From Zelonia costaricensis (Eukaryota; Euglenozoa; Kinetoplastea; Trypanosomatida; Trypanosomatidae), in NCBI GenBank assembly GCA_030849075.1, contig JASAOO010003161.1, forward strand, positions 1 through 26,250: 26,250 bases of DNA. The letters are read 5' to 3'. The translations under genes and the position numbers were made by a program. The first letter of the stretch is position 1. The number at the start of each line of letters is the position of its first letter. A model generated the notes under the pieces. The model did not search any database. It saw nothing but the letters and a program-made list of their open reading frames with translations, and was not told the origin of the DNA. Shown one piece after another: positions 1 through 7,949 of this stretch.

Positions 1-1095
1 CCCCCACACCGGCCTTCGCCGGGGGCAGTCGCAAAAGAAGATGTTTGATCCGAACAGCCCCTGCCGAATCTGGAAAACGGTTCGCCGAGTGGTTTCAAAC
101 ACCTGGCCCTGCCGACGAAACTTGGCGACTAGGCCGGCATTAGGGGTTCCAAGCGGCCCCGCCGGGGCAGCAAACCCAAAAGGCCGCGAGCAGGACACAC
201 GCCGCGGCATTTTCGGATTGCATAGCCCGCGAGCCCCGGCCCCCCGCGCCCCCCTTGGAGACCCCCACCGCCAACCACCCGCCCCCTGACAGCGCCCCCG
301 AAGTCTTTCTAGTGTTTTCGCCCACCCCGGCCCCAGCCCGATCCAAAAGGCACCCTCGCAAGGCCAGGCGCGCGGGAAGGGTTGCGGGACCCATGGGTCA
401 CCCGGGGGCGGCCGGGGGGGCCATTCTCGAGAGACGCGGGCTTTTAAACCGGCAGACGCGCCACCCCGCGCGCAGGAGAAACACAGAAAAAAGAGGACCA
501 AGACAGGTGACGCAAGAACAGGAGAACAACGTGCATGCTCCGAAGGTGACTGAAATCGGCAACCCCGCCTGCTGACCATATCGTCTTTTCTTTTTCTGTC
601 CTTTCCAGCCCCAGCGAAAGCCCACAGAAAACGCGCAGGAAATTATCCAAAAAGGCCCAGTGCGAACAGGCACGGGGGTTTTGGCGGACAGACGACCAAA
701 ACACGCCCCCGCCCCCAGCCCATAAAGCCTAGCGAGGGAGAGGAAATGAACCCCGCCACCGCTGGCGAACAAGGGGGCCGCGGCTGCGTCCTTTTAGGGG
801 AAAGCGCCGGGACGCCGCACCCCCCGTCCCCCACCAGGGGAAAAGCAGACGACGACGCGGCTCCCCAGGGGCGCCGGGTGCAAAAAGGTCCGGGGCGTGG
901 GGGAGGCCCGTCAACCCCGCCGCAAAAGGAGCCACGGCGGCGCGGCGAACCGGGGTTCGCCCCCCAAAAAGCGGCCCCGCACCCACGCCGCGGGGTCCGC
1001 CGCGGCGTTCGACAGGGACACCATGCAAGGTGCCCGGAAAACAAAAGACCAGTCTGGGCAGCAGACGCGCCGTCAGAAACCGCGCCGCGTCTGTG

Positions 1096-1111
1096 CCCCC
1101 CCCCCCCCCCC
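1096..1111. repeat. Poly-C run (C16)
   Basis: An uninterrupted run of 16 C on the + strand. It lies close to the point (about 1140) where the + strand changes from AC-rich to GT-rich. The length is prone to sequencing and assembly error. Confidence 0.9.
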
Positions 1112-1260
1112 ACGGCGGAACTGACAATAAACCCACCCCCTCTGACGCGGCGCGCGGGTGCGCGGCTGGGTTGGGACCGGGGCGCTCCCCACCACGCTGG
1201 GGGCGGGTCCTTTTCCGAGGGATTTGCGAACAGACAAGCGGCGTGTGGCAAAGGTCCAAA

Positions 1261-1272
1261 ACGGCCGGCCGT
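1261..1272. repeat. 12-bp perfect palindrome
   Basis: ACGGCCGGCCGT reads identically on both strands. A second small inverted repeat follows at 1293-1307 (CCGTG, five-base loop, CACGG). Both are short and could occur by chance in GC-rich DNA. Confidence 0.6.
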
Positions 1273-1567
1273 AGGTGTTCAGTGAAAACGTGCCGTGTGC
1301 AGCACGGTTGGGTGCGGTGTGGGCTTTACTGGGAACGAATACTGGCACGGCCGACCCACGGGCCGCTTGGAGAAACCTGGGTTGGCGCCGCGTGGGGGGG
1401 AGGGAGAACTGCGCCGGCGCATGGGTGGAAACCACGCGGCCGTTCTGGGCATCTCGAGCGAAGGCGAAGGACGTGGAGTCTTGGGCCCAGGCGGGTTTGG
1501 GGGCGTTGGTGCCCAACCGGCGCTTTGGGGGGCGGTCTGCGCGCGGGCGCGCCGTGGTGGGACGCCC

Positions 1568-1598
1568 GGGCGCCGTGGGGGTGCGGGGTGCCCGTGGG
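1568..1598 (+). other. G-quadruplex-type motif
   Basis: Four G runs of 3, 5, 4 and 3 bases are separated by loops of 6, 3 and 7 bases, which fits the standard G3+N1-7 pattern on the + strand. It is predicted from pattern only. Confidence 0.5.
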
Positions 1599-1814
1599 CC
1601 CTCGTGGGGGCGCCCCACGCCCTCGACCCTGGCCGAAACTTGGCGAGCATCCGGCGCGGTGGGCGTTTGGGTTCCGTTAAAGGTGGGTGACCACCGTAAC
1701 AAAAGAGCCCCCGAGCCCCCGGAAAAAACAACCCGTTGTGCGAACGCCTTGGCGCCACCCACGCGCGTGCAATCCGGGAAGGGTGCCGGGGGGTTCTGAG
1801 CGCCGGCACCGCGA

Positions 1815-1826
1815 CCCCCCCCCCCC
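1815..1826. repeat. Poly-C run (C12)
   Basis: Twelve C in a row on the + strand within the gene-free flank, in an AC-rich block. Confidence 0.9.
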
Positions 1827-2481
1827 ATCGTGCGGAGCCCAATAGGAAAACCGCGGGGACGCGGGTTACAACGCCTTACGAACCCACAACAATCGTAAAA
1901 AGGGGTCTGGGGAGCCGCCCTCGCAGAGCTCCCGGCGCAAACTGCGTCTGTTGGGGGCCCGGCTTTCACACGTAGGCATTTAGCACCCAATGGTTTTGAG
2001 GGGCTTGACCACAAAAACTGCCAAGGAGTGGTGGCGGCGTGCTTGCCATCTCATCCTCCGCCGCCGCGTCATTCCGGCCGCGTTTGTAAACGCCGCGGGC
2101 GGTGGCGCGGGGTGCCCGCCGGAGAGCCGCGCTAGAGAGGAAAAAAGCACCTGCCGTCCCCCGGAAGGGGGCGTGTGGGAAGACAGCGGCCCCGTCCCAG
2201 CACCGGGTGGGGCACCTCTTCCCGGGGTCGCAAGGGTTCCCCAGCGCCTGGCTTGACCTGCGCCGCTATTCCACTTGTGGGAAAAGAGGGGTTTTTGGCG
2301 AACGGCAGTTGGCGGGACAGCTCTCTGTTTTCTCGTGGCCCGTCGCCTTTGGCGCGCGGCTGCCCTACCACGCGCTTTTTCGGCACCTGTGTCCTTACAG
2401 CTTTAGTCTCTCCCACCGCGGCGACGTCTATCTCACGCTTTCCGCGTTGCTGGCGTCGTTTTCGAAGCGGAGCGGCAAAAG

Positions 2482-2516
2482 CCCGCTTCAAAGAGCGGGG
2501 TGGTGAGGGGTGGTGG
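2482..2516 (+). repeat. Short hairpin followed by a 10-bp tandem duplication
   Basis: CCCGCT (2482-2487) and AGCGGG (2494-2499) form a perfect 6-bp inverted repeat with a six-base loop. It runs straight into two near-identical 10-mers, GGGGTGGTGA (2497-2506) and GGGGTGGTGG (2507-2516). No function is apparent. Confidence 0.5.
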
Positions 2517-2641
2517 CGGGTCCCGCTAGCCGGGGGTGCGCCTGCGGAAGGGGCGGAAGCCGGTGCTCCCGAAGGGGCCTGATGGTTGGAGCTTTGCTTC
2601 GCGCCACGCAGCGTTCACCGCTGGTGCGCGGCGGCCACTCT

Positions 2642-2664
2642 CCCCCCCCCCCCCGCCCCACCCC
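2642..2664 (-). other. C13 run and minus-strand G-quadruplex-type motif
   Basis: C13, G, C4, A, C4 on the + strand gives at least four G runs with one-base loops on the minus strand, a pattern usually associated with stable quadruplexes. Confidence 0.55.
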
Positions 2665-3146
2665 GACGCGGCGTTTTGCGATGCGCCGTGGGTGCTGCTT
2701 TCGTTGCTGCTGAGTTTTGGCGGACAGCCGCCGGCGTGAATGCACTTGCCGACTAGAGGGGACGGGATGCCCGGGGTGGGTTTGTTTGTGCTTTTCAGGT
2801 CTTCAATAGTCAGCGCGTTGTGTGGGGCCAGGTGGATGTCAAAAGCAGAAATAAACCTTGTGACTCGTGCAAAGCACCATTGGCACAGAGCTGGTGTGCT
2901 GAGGAGCCAGTCTTCCTCCCGATGAGCTGCTGCTCGGCTTTTGCAGGTGGCGCGCGCCCCGAAAGTGGGCACATCGCTTTTGGTGTTGGTTTTTTGTGTG
3001 CGGGTTCATGGGGCGTTGCGCGGTGTACGTGAGGAGATGATTCGGTGCTCGTGTAAGGGAGCTGGCTCTGTCGTTGTTGATCAGGTGCTTCCGGTTTCAT
3101 TGAGGCGCAATTGCCTTTTCGGTGTCGTCGAGCTCGTTTGATTGGA

Positions 3147-3171
3147 GGGGGGTGGGGGTTGGGGGTTGGGG
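3147..3171 (+). other. Strong G-quadruplex-type motif
   Basis: Four G runs of 6, 5, 5 and 4 bases are separated by loops of 1, 2 and 2 bases (T, TT, TT). This is the best quadruplex candidate in the window. The TTGGGG-like units are not the TTAGGG telomere repeat of kinetoplastids. Confidence 0.65.
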
Positions 3172-3324
3172 AATCGTCTGGGCATTCTCAGCGTTGTCAC
3201 CTGGGCTGTGCAATCTTGAGCTGTGGAGAAGAAAGCAATCCGTGGCTTGTTTTGTAGGCAATGCACAGTGTTTTGTTAACAGTGGGCGCTTCAGATCTGA
3301 GTGTTAGTGCCATGGGGGCTCCGC

Positions 3325-3341
3325 GGGGGGGGGGGGGGGGG
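3325..3341. repeat. Poly-G run (G17)
   Basis: Seventeen uninterrupted G on the + strand, about 750 bases before the first gene. It is the longest homopolymer run noticed in the window. Confidence 0.9.
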
Positions 3342-4053
3342 AGGTGACGGAAGAAGGGCTTTTGGTGCGCGAGGGCGCCTCGTTGGAGGCTGTTGGGTCC
3401 GCTCTTTCTCACCGGCAAAGGAGGCTGCAATTCTCTTGAGAGGCCGCTGAGGGCGCCGGTGCCCCACGGCGCTTTGCAGGCCATCTCTGCGTCGATGGAT
3501 TTAATCGCGGTAGATGAGTGAGTGGAAACGAAAGGGGAGAGGGGTGTTGTGCGGCTTCGAGGTGCGGAACTTTATCTTGCCTAGCGTTATGTGTGTGTGT
3601 GGGGCTTCGCAACTCGGATGCGCGCTGAAGGCGTCGCAAGACGCGGGCAACGGGCGTGAGTCTTTGCTGTCCTCATCGGGGTTTCTCCAGTGCCCGCGGG
3701 AACGACCTTTACGTGGGTCCGGTTCTTGGACAACGGCGGTAGACAGCGGGCAACCGCGTTGGACGGCCTTAATGTAGGCTTCTTGCGCGGTTCGAAGCGT
3801 AATTGGAGTAAGAGGAAGAATGAAGGGCATCGAACCCCGACGAGCTGTGTGGCGAAAGCTGAGCCATAGCTGGCCGATACGCAAGTGCGCAGTGGGCATT
3901 CGCCAGCACTGCAGCAAATGAGAGGCAATGTGAATCCCAAGCGGCTTGCGGTCCTTTGCAACGCCTTCGACGTGCGCACTGCACTCTTTTCCCTCCTTTG
4001 CTGGACACTGTTTTTCTATCCTCCTCGAATTACAATTCTGACTCAACCATGTC

Positions 4054-4055
4054 AG
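4054..4055 (+). promoter_or_regulatory. Predicted spliced-leader acceptor for the first gene
   Basis: A pyrimidine-rich stretch at about 3984-4030 is followed by the first AG at 4054-4055. Splicing here would remove the out-of-frame ATG at 4049 and leave a leader of about 37 bases before the ATG at 4093. This supports 4093 as the start. Confidence 0.5.
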
Positions 4056-4092
4056 CACCCACTTCTCCTAGGCTACAGCGCGCAGGGGAAAA

Positions 4093-4857
4093 ATGCGGGC
4101 CCGCAAGATAGACGCACAGGTCAGCGCCGTCGAGAAGATTGGTGAGCGGCGGTCCGTTTTCGACGCCGCCCTGGCCAAGATCGATGTCAATCAGTATGAT
4201 GCAGCATACCCCTTCCAGCTGCGCGCGGTGCTCTGTGGCAAGAAAAAGAGCGTTTCTTTTGACGACGCATGGGAAAAGCTTGCAGCCAAAGCGAAGCAGC
4301 GCTGCGACGCTTCGAACCCCTTCTGTGCTCCGTCTCAGAAGAGCGAATTGGCGCTGCTGACGCTGGACTACGGGGAGTATTTTGTGCTTCTCGTTGAGGG
4401 GCCCGAGGGCTACGTGTTTTCCTTCGCAGAGGAGATGAGCTCCGTCGCCCCGGTCGACGCCAGCAGCGTGCGCGTCTTGTTTCTAGACGACGATGTGCCG
4501 AGCCCCACCTGCTCTGGCATCACGCTCATCGACAAAGTTCCGCCTTCGTCTCTGGCTACTGGAACCAATGAAAAGAACGCGGACGAGATTGCAGAGTCTG
4601 TAGCGCACGACCTCGCCTCCGTTCTTGAGCTTGCGTCGCACGGCAGCAGCCAGGTCGGCCGCATGAAAGCTGTTTTTGCTGACAACGCAAAGGTGAACTA
4701 CCCGAAGCTCTTCCCAAAGGCCGAGATGCTGGAGTCGTACATCAAGTGCGACGCTTTCTTCACGCTTGCCGAGTTTGTGGACAATTTCTGTAAACCGGCC
4801 CACCTTGTTCGCGACGAGGAAATCAACCACCCGGCTTCTGACCCCTTGAAGTACTGA
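4093..4857 (+). CDS. Conserved-looking protein of unknown function, 254 residues
   Basis: I do not recognise a family. The predicted product is soluble and mildly acidic, without signal peptide or membrane segment. The N-terminal part (1-70) is rich in charged helix-forming residues. Residues about 90-150 contain hydrophobic beta-strand-like segments ([30 protein letters not shown]). A Ser/Thr-rich linker around 160-170 leads to a helical C-terminal part ending in Lys-Tyr. Codon use is strongly GC3-biased like its neighbours, and no competing frame is convincing, so it is very likely a real gene. The start at ATG 4093 is the first ATG after the predicted acceptor at 4055. An upstream ATG at 4049 opens a 20-codon frame that overlaps this start. 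It is the first gene of the + strand array. Confidence 0.85.
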   Translation: MRARKIDAQVSAVEKIGERRSVFDAALAKIDVNQYDAAYPFQLRAVLCGKKKSVSFDDAWEKLAAKAKQRCDASNPFCAPSQKSELALLTLDYGEYFVLLVEGPEGYVFSFAEEMSSVAPVDASSVRVLFLDDDVPSPTCSGITLIDKVPPSSLATGTNEKNADEIAESVAHDLASVLELASHGSSQVGRMKAVFADNAKVNYPKLFPKAEMLESYIKCDAFFTLAEFVDNFCKPAHLVRDEEINHPASDPLKY

Positions 4858-5259
4858 TGTAATTTGCGGCATCTCTATTGTTGCGTGTGTGATGTAAAGA
4901 AAAGTGGAACTCGCGTAGCAATTGACGAGCAAGATTTACAGAGTCTGTCGAAGTGGCAGGGCCACGAGTTCTCACGTCAGTCGCAGAACGAGCGGTGTGG
5001 GCCGCCGGAGGCCAGAGTAATGAAACATGTGCCCAGAAAGGATGGTGGAGGCACTTTCGCTGCGTGTTGCACAGCAAAGTCCGCCTCCTTCGCGCCCGCT
5101 ATTGACGTCTTCACTGCCTTTCTCCCGCGTTTGTCACTAATCTCGCTGCGCACTCACTCAGAGCCTTTCGTGGGCACCTGCGGCACTTCAGCAGTGAGCT
5201 GCGAAATCGCCGATAACAACCACAGCCGAGTCCATTTGCAGCTTGCCCGACTTGTCGCG
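4858..5259 (+). other. Intergenic region between the unknown protein and the cyclophilin
   Basis: This holds the 3' UTR of the gene before and the 5' UTR of the cyclophilin. The cyclophilin frame stays open upstream to 4864, but no in-frame ATG occurs there and the likely acceptor lies at 5160-5161, so the extension is not counted as coding. Confidence 0.6.
5160..5161 (+). promoter_or_regulatory. Predicted spliced-leader acceptor for the cyclophilin
   Basis: A pyrimidine-rich tract at about 5117-5159 ends in CTCAG. The first ATG after it is 5260, the chosen start, giving a leader of about 98 bases. Confidence 0.5.
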
Positions 5260-5853
5260 ATGCCGGTCAAGAAGGCCGCCGCGAAGGTGAAGTCGCAAAG
5301 CTCCGAGGGAATCGACCTCGACGTCCAAAACTGCCTGCTGCGAATCAACAGAGGCGCTGACGTGTATGGCATGATCGTGATTGAGCTTGACAGCGGTCGC
5401 ACGCCCAAGACCTGTGAGCTAGTGGCACAGAACATACCCACATCGAACACCAGCGAGAAAAGCCGCGGCAAGCAAGGCGTGTACAAAAACTGCCGATTCT
5501 CGCGTCTCACTAAGGAGGGCGTGCAGACAGGAGAGGTGACGCCCGCCGCAAAATCTGTGCCTGTCTCGGACCTGGAAAGCGAGGTGGGACGCCTTCCGCA
5601 CAGCTTGGGCTGCGTTTCGCTCTGCCGGAGCGCGACCAGTTTTGACGGGTCCCAGTTTTTCATCTGCCTCACAAACGACCCGGCTGAGCTGGAGCACCTC
5701 AACAAGAAGCACATTTGCTTCGGTCGTGTTGTGGAGGGCCACGATCTTCTGTACTCTTTGCAGGCCGATCTGCTGCCGTACACCGCGGAGATGGGCCTCA
5801 TCCGCGAGGACTGTCCCTACACAATGGCAGAGTTCAGCTTGGTCTCCATGTAA
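5260..5853 (+). CDS. Divergent cyclophilin-type peptidyl-prolyl isomerase, 197 residues
   Basis: Cyclophilins catalyse cis-trans isomerisation of Xaa-Pro bonds. The fold is recognised from the conserved block FDGSQFFICL (128-137) followed by KKHICFGRVVEG (149-160). Compared with human cyclophilin A, the catalytic Arg55 (R82), Gln63 (Q89), the QFF core (Q132-F134) and His126 (H151) are kept. The region of Phe60 is altered (EGVQTGE), and Trp121 aligns with His146, the residue also found in Cyp40-type cyclophilins with weak cyclosporin A binding. A short basic Lys/Ala N-terminus (2-12) precedes the domain; no signal peptide or membrane segment is seen, so it is probably cytosolic or nuclear. The start is the first ATG after the predicted acceptor. 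Catalytic activity is possible but uncertain given the active-site changes. Confidence 0.9.
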   Translation: MPVKKAAAKVKSQSSEGIDLDVQNCLLRINRGADVYGMIVIELDSGRTPKTCELVAQNIPTSNTSEKSRGKQGVYKNCRFSRLTKEGVQTGEVTPAAKSVPVSDLESEVGRLPHSLGCVSLCRSATSFDGSQFFICLTNDPAELEHLNKKHICFGRVVEGHDLLYSLQADLLPYTAEMGLIREDCPYTMAEFSLVSM

Positions 5854-6203
5854 ACTACCACTCACACAGCTCTCCGTGCCTGCCATACACACACCCCAAA
5901 GACAGAAAAAGAAGAAAAGCAAGATGGTCGGTTTGCGCCTTCGCAGCGGGTGACACGTTCTCCGCAAAATTCTGGGAGGCGTCCATGAACGGGCCTTGCA
6001 TCGTACCAGCCCTGAGAGGGACTCTTCCGTTGCGCGAAGGTCTGCGTTCTGGGTCGACCTGAACTGTCTTTCCTGCGTAGCGTCAAGGTCTCCAAAGTGT
6101 GCACTTTGTCACCTTGCACCTCCCCTCGTTCTCTCCTCCAGCATCCGGCGGTATTTCCTAGCTAGCGCGCCTTGCAGAGTGTGCGTTGCTGCGCCGATTC
6201 AAC
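5854..6203 (+). other. Intergenic region between cyclophilin and TRAPPC6-like gene
   Basis: Contains the cyclophilin 3' UTR and, after the acceptor at 6140-6141, the 5' UTR of the next gene. No further gene is seen. Confidence 0.7.
6140..6141 (+). promoter_or_regulatory. Predicted spliced-leader acceptor for the TRAPPC6-like gene
   Basis: A clear C/T tract at about 6117-6139 ends in CCAG. The first ATG after it is 6204, which gives a 62-base leader. Confidence 0.65.
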
Positions 6204-6800
6204 ATGGAATCCAAAGGGCGAGTGTCCCAAGTGAGTGAGGCAGCTTCATCGGCGCTCACGGTAGAGGCAATCACATACATCTGCTCGCGGAAGCCATGCC
6301 GCGCCGACGGTGCTGACGACCGAGAAGCAGTGGAGTTCGAGAAGGACCGTCTGCTCGAGCGCCAAGGGGTTGTTATTGGTCTGCGATTGACGGAGCGCCT
6401 TCTCTACCGCGAGCCGGTGTTTGGCGGAACCCCTATCGACATTGTCCGCTACGTCGGCTACACCATGTGGAAAGTCATCTTTGGCAAAAAGGTAGACTCG
6501 ATAAAGGCCATCGACAGTATGTACCACCTTTCCGACAACGACTTTCGCTGGCTGCAGGGGTTTCCGCGGCTGAAGGAAGCGGACCGGGTGCAGACGCTCG
6601 CGACATCGGGCGACGGCGACGGACCAAAGCCCGATCAAGTGGAGGAGGGGGCAGGGCCAGTGGCTCACCGCGATGTTCTGCTTTACACTGTCGGGGTGAT
6701 CAAGGGCGCCACGCATCCGCTGCTGGGACAAAGCTGTGTCACCGTGACGGGAACCCACACAAAGGAGGGCGAGACATTCTTCACCCTTGACTTTCAGTGA
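6204..6800 (+). CDS. TRAPP complex subunit TRAPPC6/Trs33-like, 198 residues
   Basis: TRAPP complexes are tethering and Rab-activating complexes that act in ER-to-Golgi and Golgi traffic; TRAPPC6/Trs33 is a small core subunit with the Bet3-type alpha/beta fold. Similarity is read from the central region: GVVIGLRLTERLL (55-67), the DIVRYVGYTMWKVIFGKKVDSI block (79-100) and YHLSDNDFRWL (107-117). These match the family's pattern of an early helix, the k-F-i-c-k-d-f-W-x-x-x-F-K-K-q-I-D-n-L segment and the y-x-l-x-D-n-x-F-r-x-l strand. A Gly/Pro/Asp-rich loop (about 133-150) is longer than usual. The C-terminus (160-198) has the usual last strands and a Gly-Val-Ile-x-Gly element. No membrane segment is present. 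The start is the only ATG between the acceptor and the domain; an upstream TTG is not used in eukaryotes. Confidence 0.85.
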   Translation: MESKGRVSQVSEAASSALTVEAITYICSRKPCRADGADDREAVEFEKDRLLERQGVVIGLRLTERLLYREPVFGGTPIDIVRYVGYTMWKVIFGKKVDSIKAIDSMYHLSDNDFRWLQGFPRLKEADRVQTLATSGDGDGPKPDQVEEGAGPVAHRDVLLYTVGVIKGATHPLLGQSCVTVTGTHTKEGETFFTLDFQ

Positions 6801-6820
6801 GTGTGTGCGTACCGTGTCCA

Positions 6821-6837
6821 TGTGTGTGTGTGTGTGT
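6821..6837. repeat. TG dinucleotide repeat
   Basis: Eight TG units plus T, 20 bases after the stop codon of the TRAPPC6-like gene. Such microsatellites are common in kinetoplastid UTRs and are often length-polymorphic. Confidence 0.9.
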
Positions 6838-7090
6838 TAGTGTGTCTGTTTATCGGTGTGTGGCTACGCACTTCTGTTGACCGGCCAATGTGCTGAATGG
6901 AAAAAAGAAATAGGGGATACGAGAGGTGCGCAACGGTAGACAACCTTGCGGAGGCCACCTGCAGCGAGACTCATTCGGTGCCAGCGCGGGTGACACTTCT
7001 CTCTTTGTGGTCATGGTACAGCATAAGCACTGCCCAAGCCTCAGATTCCACTCTTTTCCTCTCCCTCTTGCTTCTTTCTACAAATGTGCA

Positions 7091-7092
7091 AG
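7091..7092 (+). promoter_or_regulatory. Predicted spliced-leader acceptor for the small membrane protein
   Basis: A strong C/T tract at 7048-7080 is followed by the first AG at 7091-7092. The first ATG after it is 7152, giving a 59-base leader. Confidence 0.65.
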
Positions 7093-7151
7093 TTCACTCT
7101 GTTGCACACTAGCCTGCAGCCGTTTCACGCCTTCCACCCTCACGTGTCAAG

Positions 7152-7427
7152 ATGTTCCGTGGTGCCAAGATGAGCCGTGTGTGCGGGGCCAACGTCGCCA
7201 CCTGGATGCAGCGCCGCGCGGCCTCGCTGCAGTCCGAAAAGCCGTGTGCTAGCCTCGCCGACAAGATTGTCCGGGGCCCGCAGAAGTCGGTCTTCTACAC
7301 CCACCCTAGCTATGTCATGTCCCGCGACAAGATGCTGCACACCCTCTGGGTCGACATCGGTATCTTTCACACGTGCGCGTACGTTCTCTTCCCGTTTTTC
7401 TTCATCGCCTACTTCTTCAAGGCCTGA
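7152..7427 (+). CDS. Small single-span membrane protein, probably mitochondrial, 91 residues
   Basis: The product is not recognised as a named family. Its first 27 residues carry Arg, Lys, Ala and Ser with no acidic residue, typical of a mitochondrial presequence (Arg at 3, 9, 21, 22). Residues about 69-89 form one hydrophobic, aromatic-rich membrane segment (IGIFHTCAYVLFPFFFIAYF), and the chain ends with Lys-Ala. The central part (31-66) is polar with a Pro-containing turn. The layout, presequence then short soluble part then one C-terminal span, resembles the small kinetoplastid-specific supernumerary subunits of the respiratory complexes and ATP synthase. That role is inference. The first ATG after the acceptor is used; a second Met at residue 7 is possible. 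Codon use matches the neighbours, which supports a real gene despite its size. Confidence 0.8.
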   Translation: MFRGAKMSRVCGANVATWMQRRAASLQSEKPCASLADKIVRGPQKSVFYTHPSYVMSRDKMLHTLWVDIGIFHTCAYVLFPFFFIAYFFKA

Positions 7428-7949
7428 TGCGGACACCGGTGCAGGACTTGCTATAGCCGCCGTGCGAGAAGGCGGCAGAGCACTTGCGCGCAGAGAATGA
7501 CCTCCTCTTCTCCACAAATCCTCTCTTTTGGTCTATGCACCTCCCTTACACTCTTGCTCTTTTGCATTTCAGCGAGCGCTCTTTAGCACACTTATAGCTC
7601 CTCTGTAGGAAGAAAAAAAAGCGAGAAACAACTAGCCTAGTATAAGAACGATGCAGAGAGACTGAGAGAGCATCACAGGCGTCGAGTGTGCGCCCTCGTT
7701 GGAGGTGTCAGTGAAACAGCCTGTGCGATGCGGGTCGCATCGCTGACTAGTAGCTGAAATCCCCGCGTTGCGAAAAGCACTTCTCCTGCGACACTTGCAA
7801 GACGCACCGAGGGATCGCTTGTTGCATATTTCCGTCCTGGATTTCCTACCCCATGCTCTACTTCCTCCCCTTCCCACCGTCCGCCTTTCTTGATGTATTA
7901 TGGGTGAAGGTGGAGCCGCACCTTGAAAGGCGACTTGTACGCGTGTGTG
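7428..7949 (+). other. Intergenic region before the IF-2-like gene
   Basis: 3' UTR of the small membrane protein followed by a pyrimidine-rich tract (about 7840-7890). ATGs at 7892 and 7900 lie before the predicted acceptor at 7908-7909 and so would not be in the mature leader. No gene is seen. Confidence 0.6.
7908..7909 (+). promoter_or_regulatory. Predicted spliced-leader acceptor for the IF-2-like gene
   Basis: A C/T-rich tract at 7857-7890 is followed by the first AG at 7908-7909. The first ATG after it is 7950, which becomes the start of a protein with a plausible mitochondrial presequence. Confidence 0.55.

Larger units (their letters stand above)
2740..3780 (+). promoter_or_regulatory. 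GT-rich stretch before the first gene; candidate Pol II start region
   Basis: The + strand is rich in G and T over about 1 kb, directly before the first gene of the array. Hand counts: 42 of 60 bases G+T at 3001-3060 and 49 of 60 at 3121-3180. It includes a strong quadruplex motif (3147-3171) and a G17 run (3325-3341). In Trypanosoma brucei, GT-rich sequences in transcription start regions can drive Pol II transcription and H2A.Z deposition. The position here, with G/T on the coding strand and all genes downstream on +, fits that model. This is inference; classical promoter elements are not expected and none is seen. Confidence 0.4.
1..4048. other. Gene-free, GC-rich flank with alternating strand skew
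   Basis: No coding sequence is supported here. Open frames exist on both strands, but they overlap each other in several frames, have no recognisable domains, and arise because GC-rich DNA has few stop codons. The DNA differs from the rest of the window: many homopolymer runs (C16 at 1096-1111, C12 at 1815-1826, C13 at 2642-2654, G17 at 3325-3341) and strand asymmetry that alternates in blocks. Hand counts in 60-base lines: 241-300 has 38 C against 11 G; 601-660 has 42 of 60 A+C; 1501-1560 has 31 G against 17 C; 3121-3180 has 49 of 60 G+T. Roughly, 1-1140 is AC-rich, 1150-1680 GT-rich, 1690-1890 AC-rich, and most of the rest GT-rich. No telomeric TTAGGG array is present. Likely a strand-switch region or a subtelomeric flank; the sequence does not decide which. 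Confidence 0.7.
6801..7151 (+). other. Intergenic region with TG repeat
   Basis: The 3' UTR of the TRAPPC6-like gene contains a (TG)8 run at 6821-6837. The second half is pyrimidine-rich and leads to the acceptor at 7091-7092. No gene is seen. Confidence 0.7.

Noticed and set aside
75..170. A-box-like GCCGAGTGGTT and B-box-like GGTTCCAAGC, spaced as in a long-arm tRNA
   Set aside because: The T loop has C where a purine is required, the T stem does not pair and there is no acceptor stem.
1073..2014. Long minus-strand open frame (313 codons) and many other frames in the first 2 kb
   Set aside because: Several overlapping frames on both strands are equally open; GC-rich DNA with few stops explains them, and no domain or codon pattern is seen.
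3147..3171. Telomere-like TTGGGG units
   Set aside because: Kinetoplastid telomeres are TTAGGG; there are only two or three units of uneven length, so an internal quadruplex-type motif is the better description.
3815..3890. tRNA-like look on the minus strand (GGGGTTCGATGCCC and TGGCTCAG-like motif)
   Set aside because: The two box-like motifs are too close together (about 25 bases between D-arm-like and T-arm-like parts), the T stem is only partly paired and no matching acceptor stem exists.
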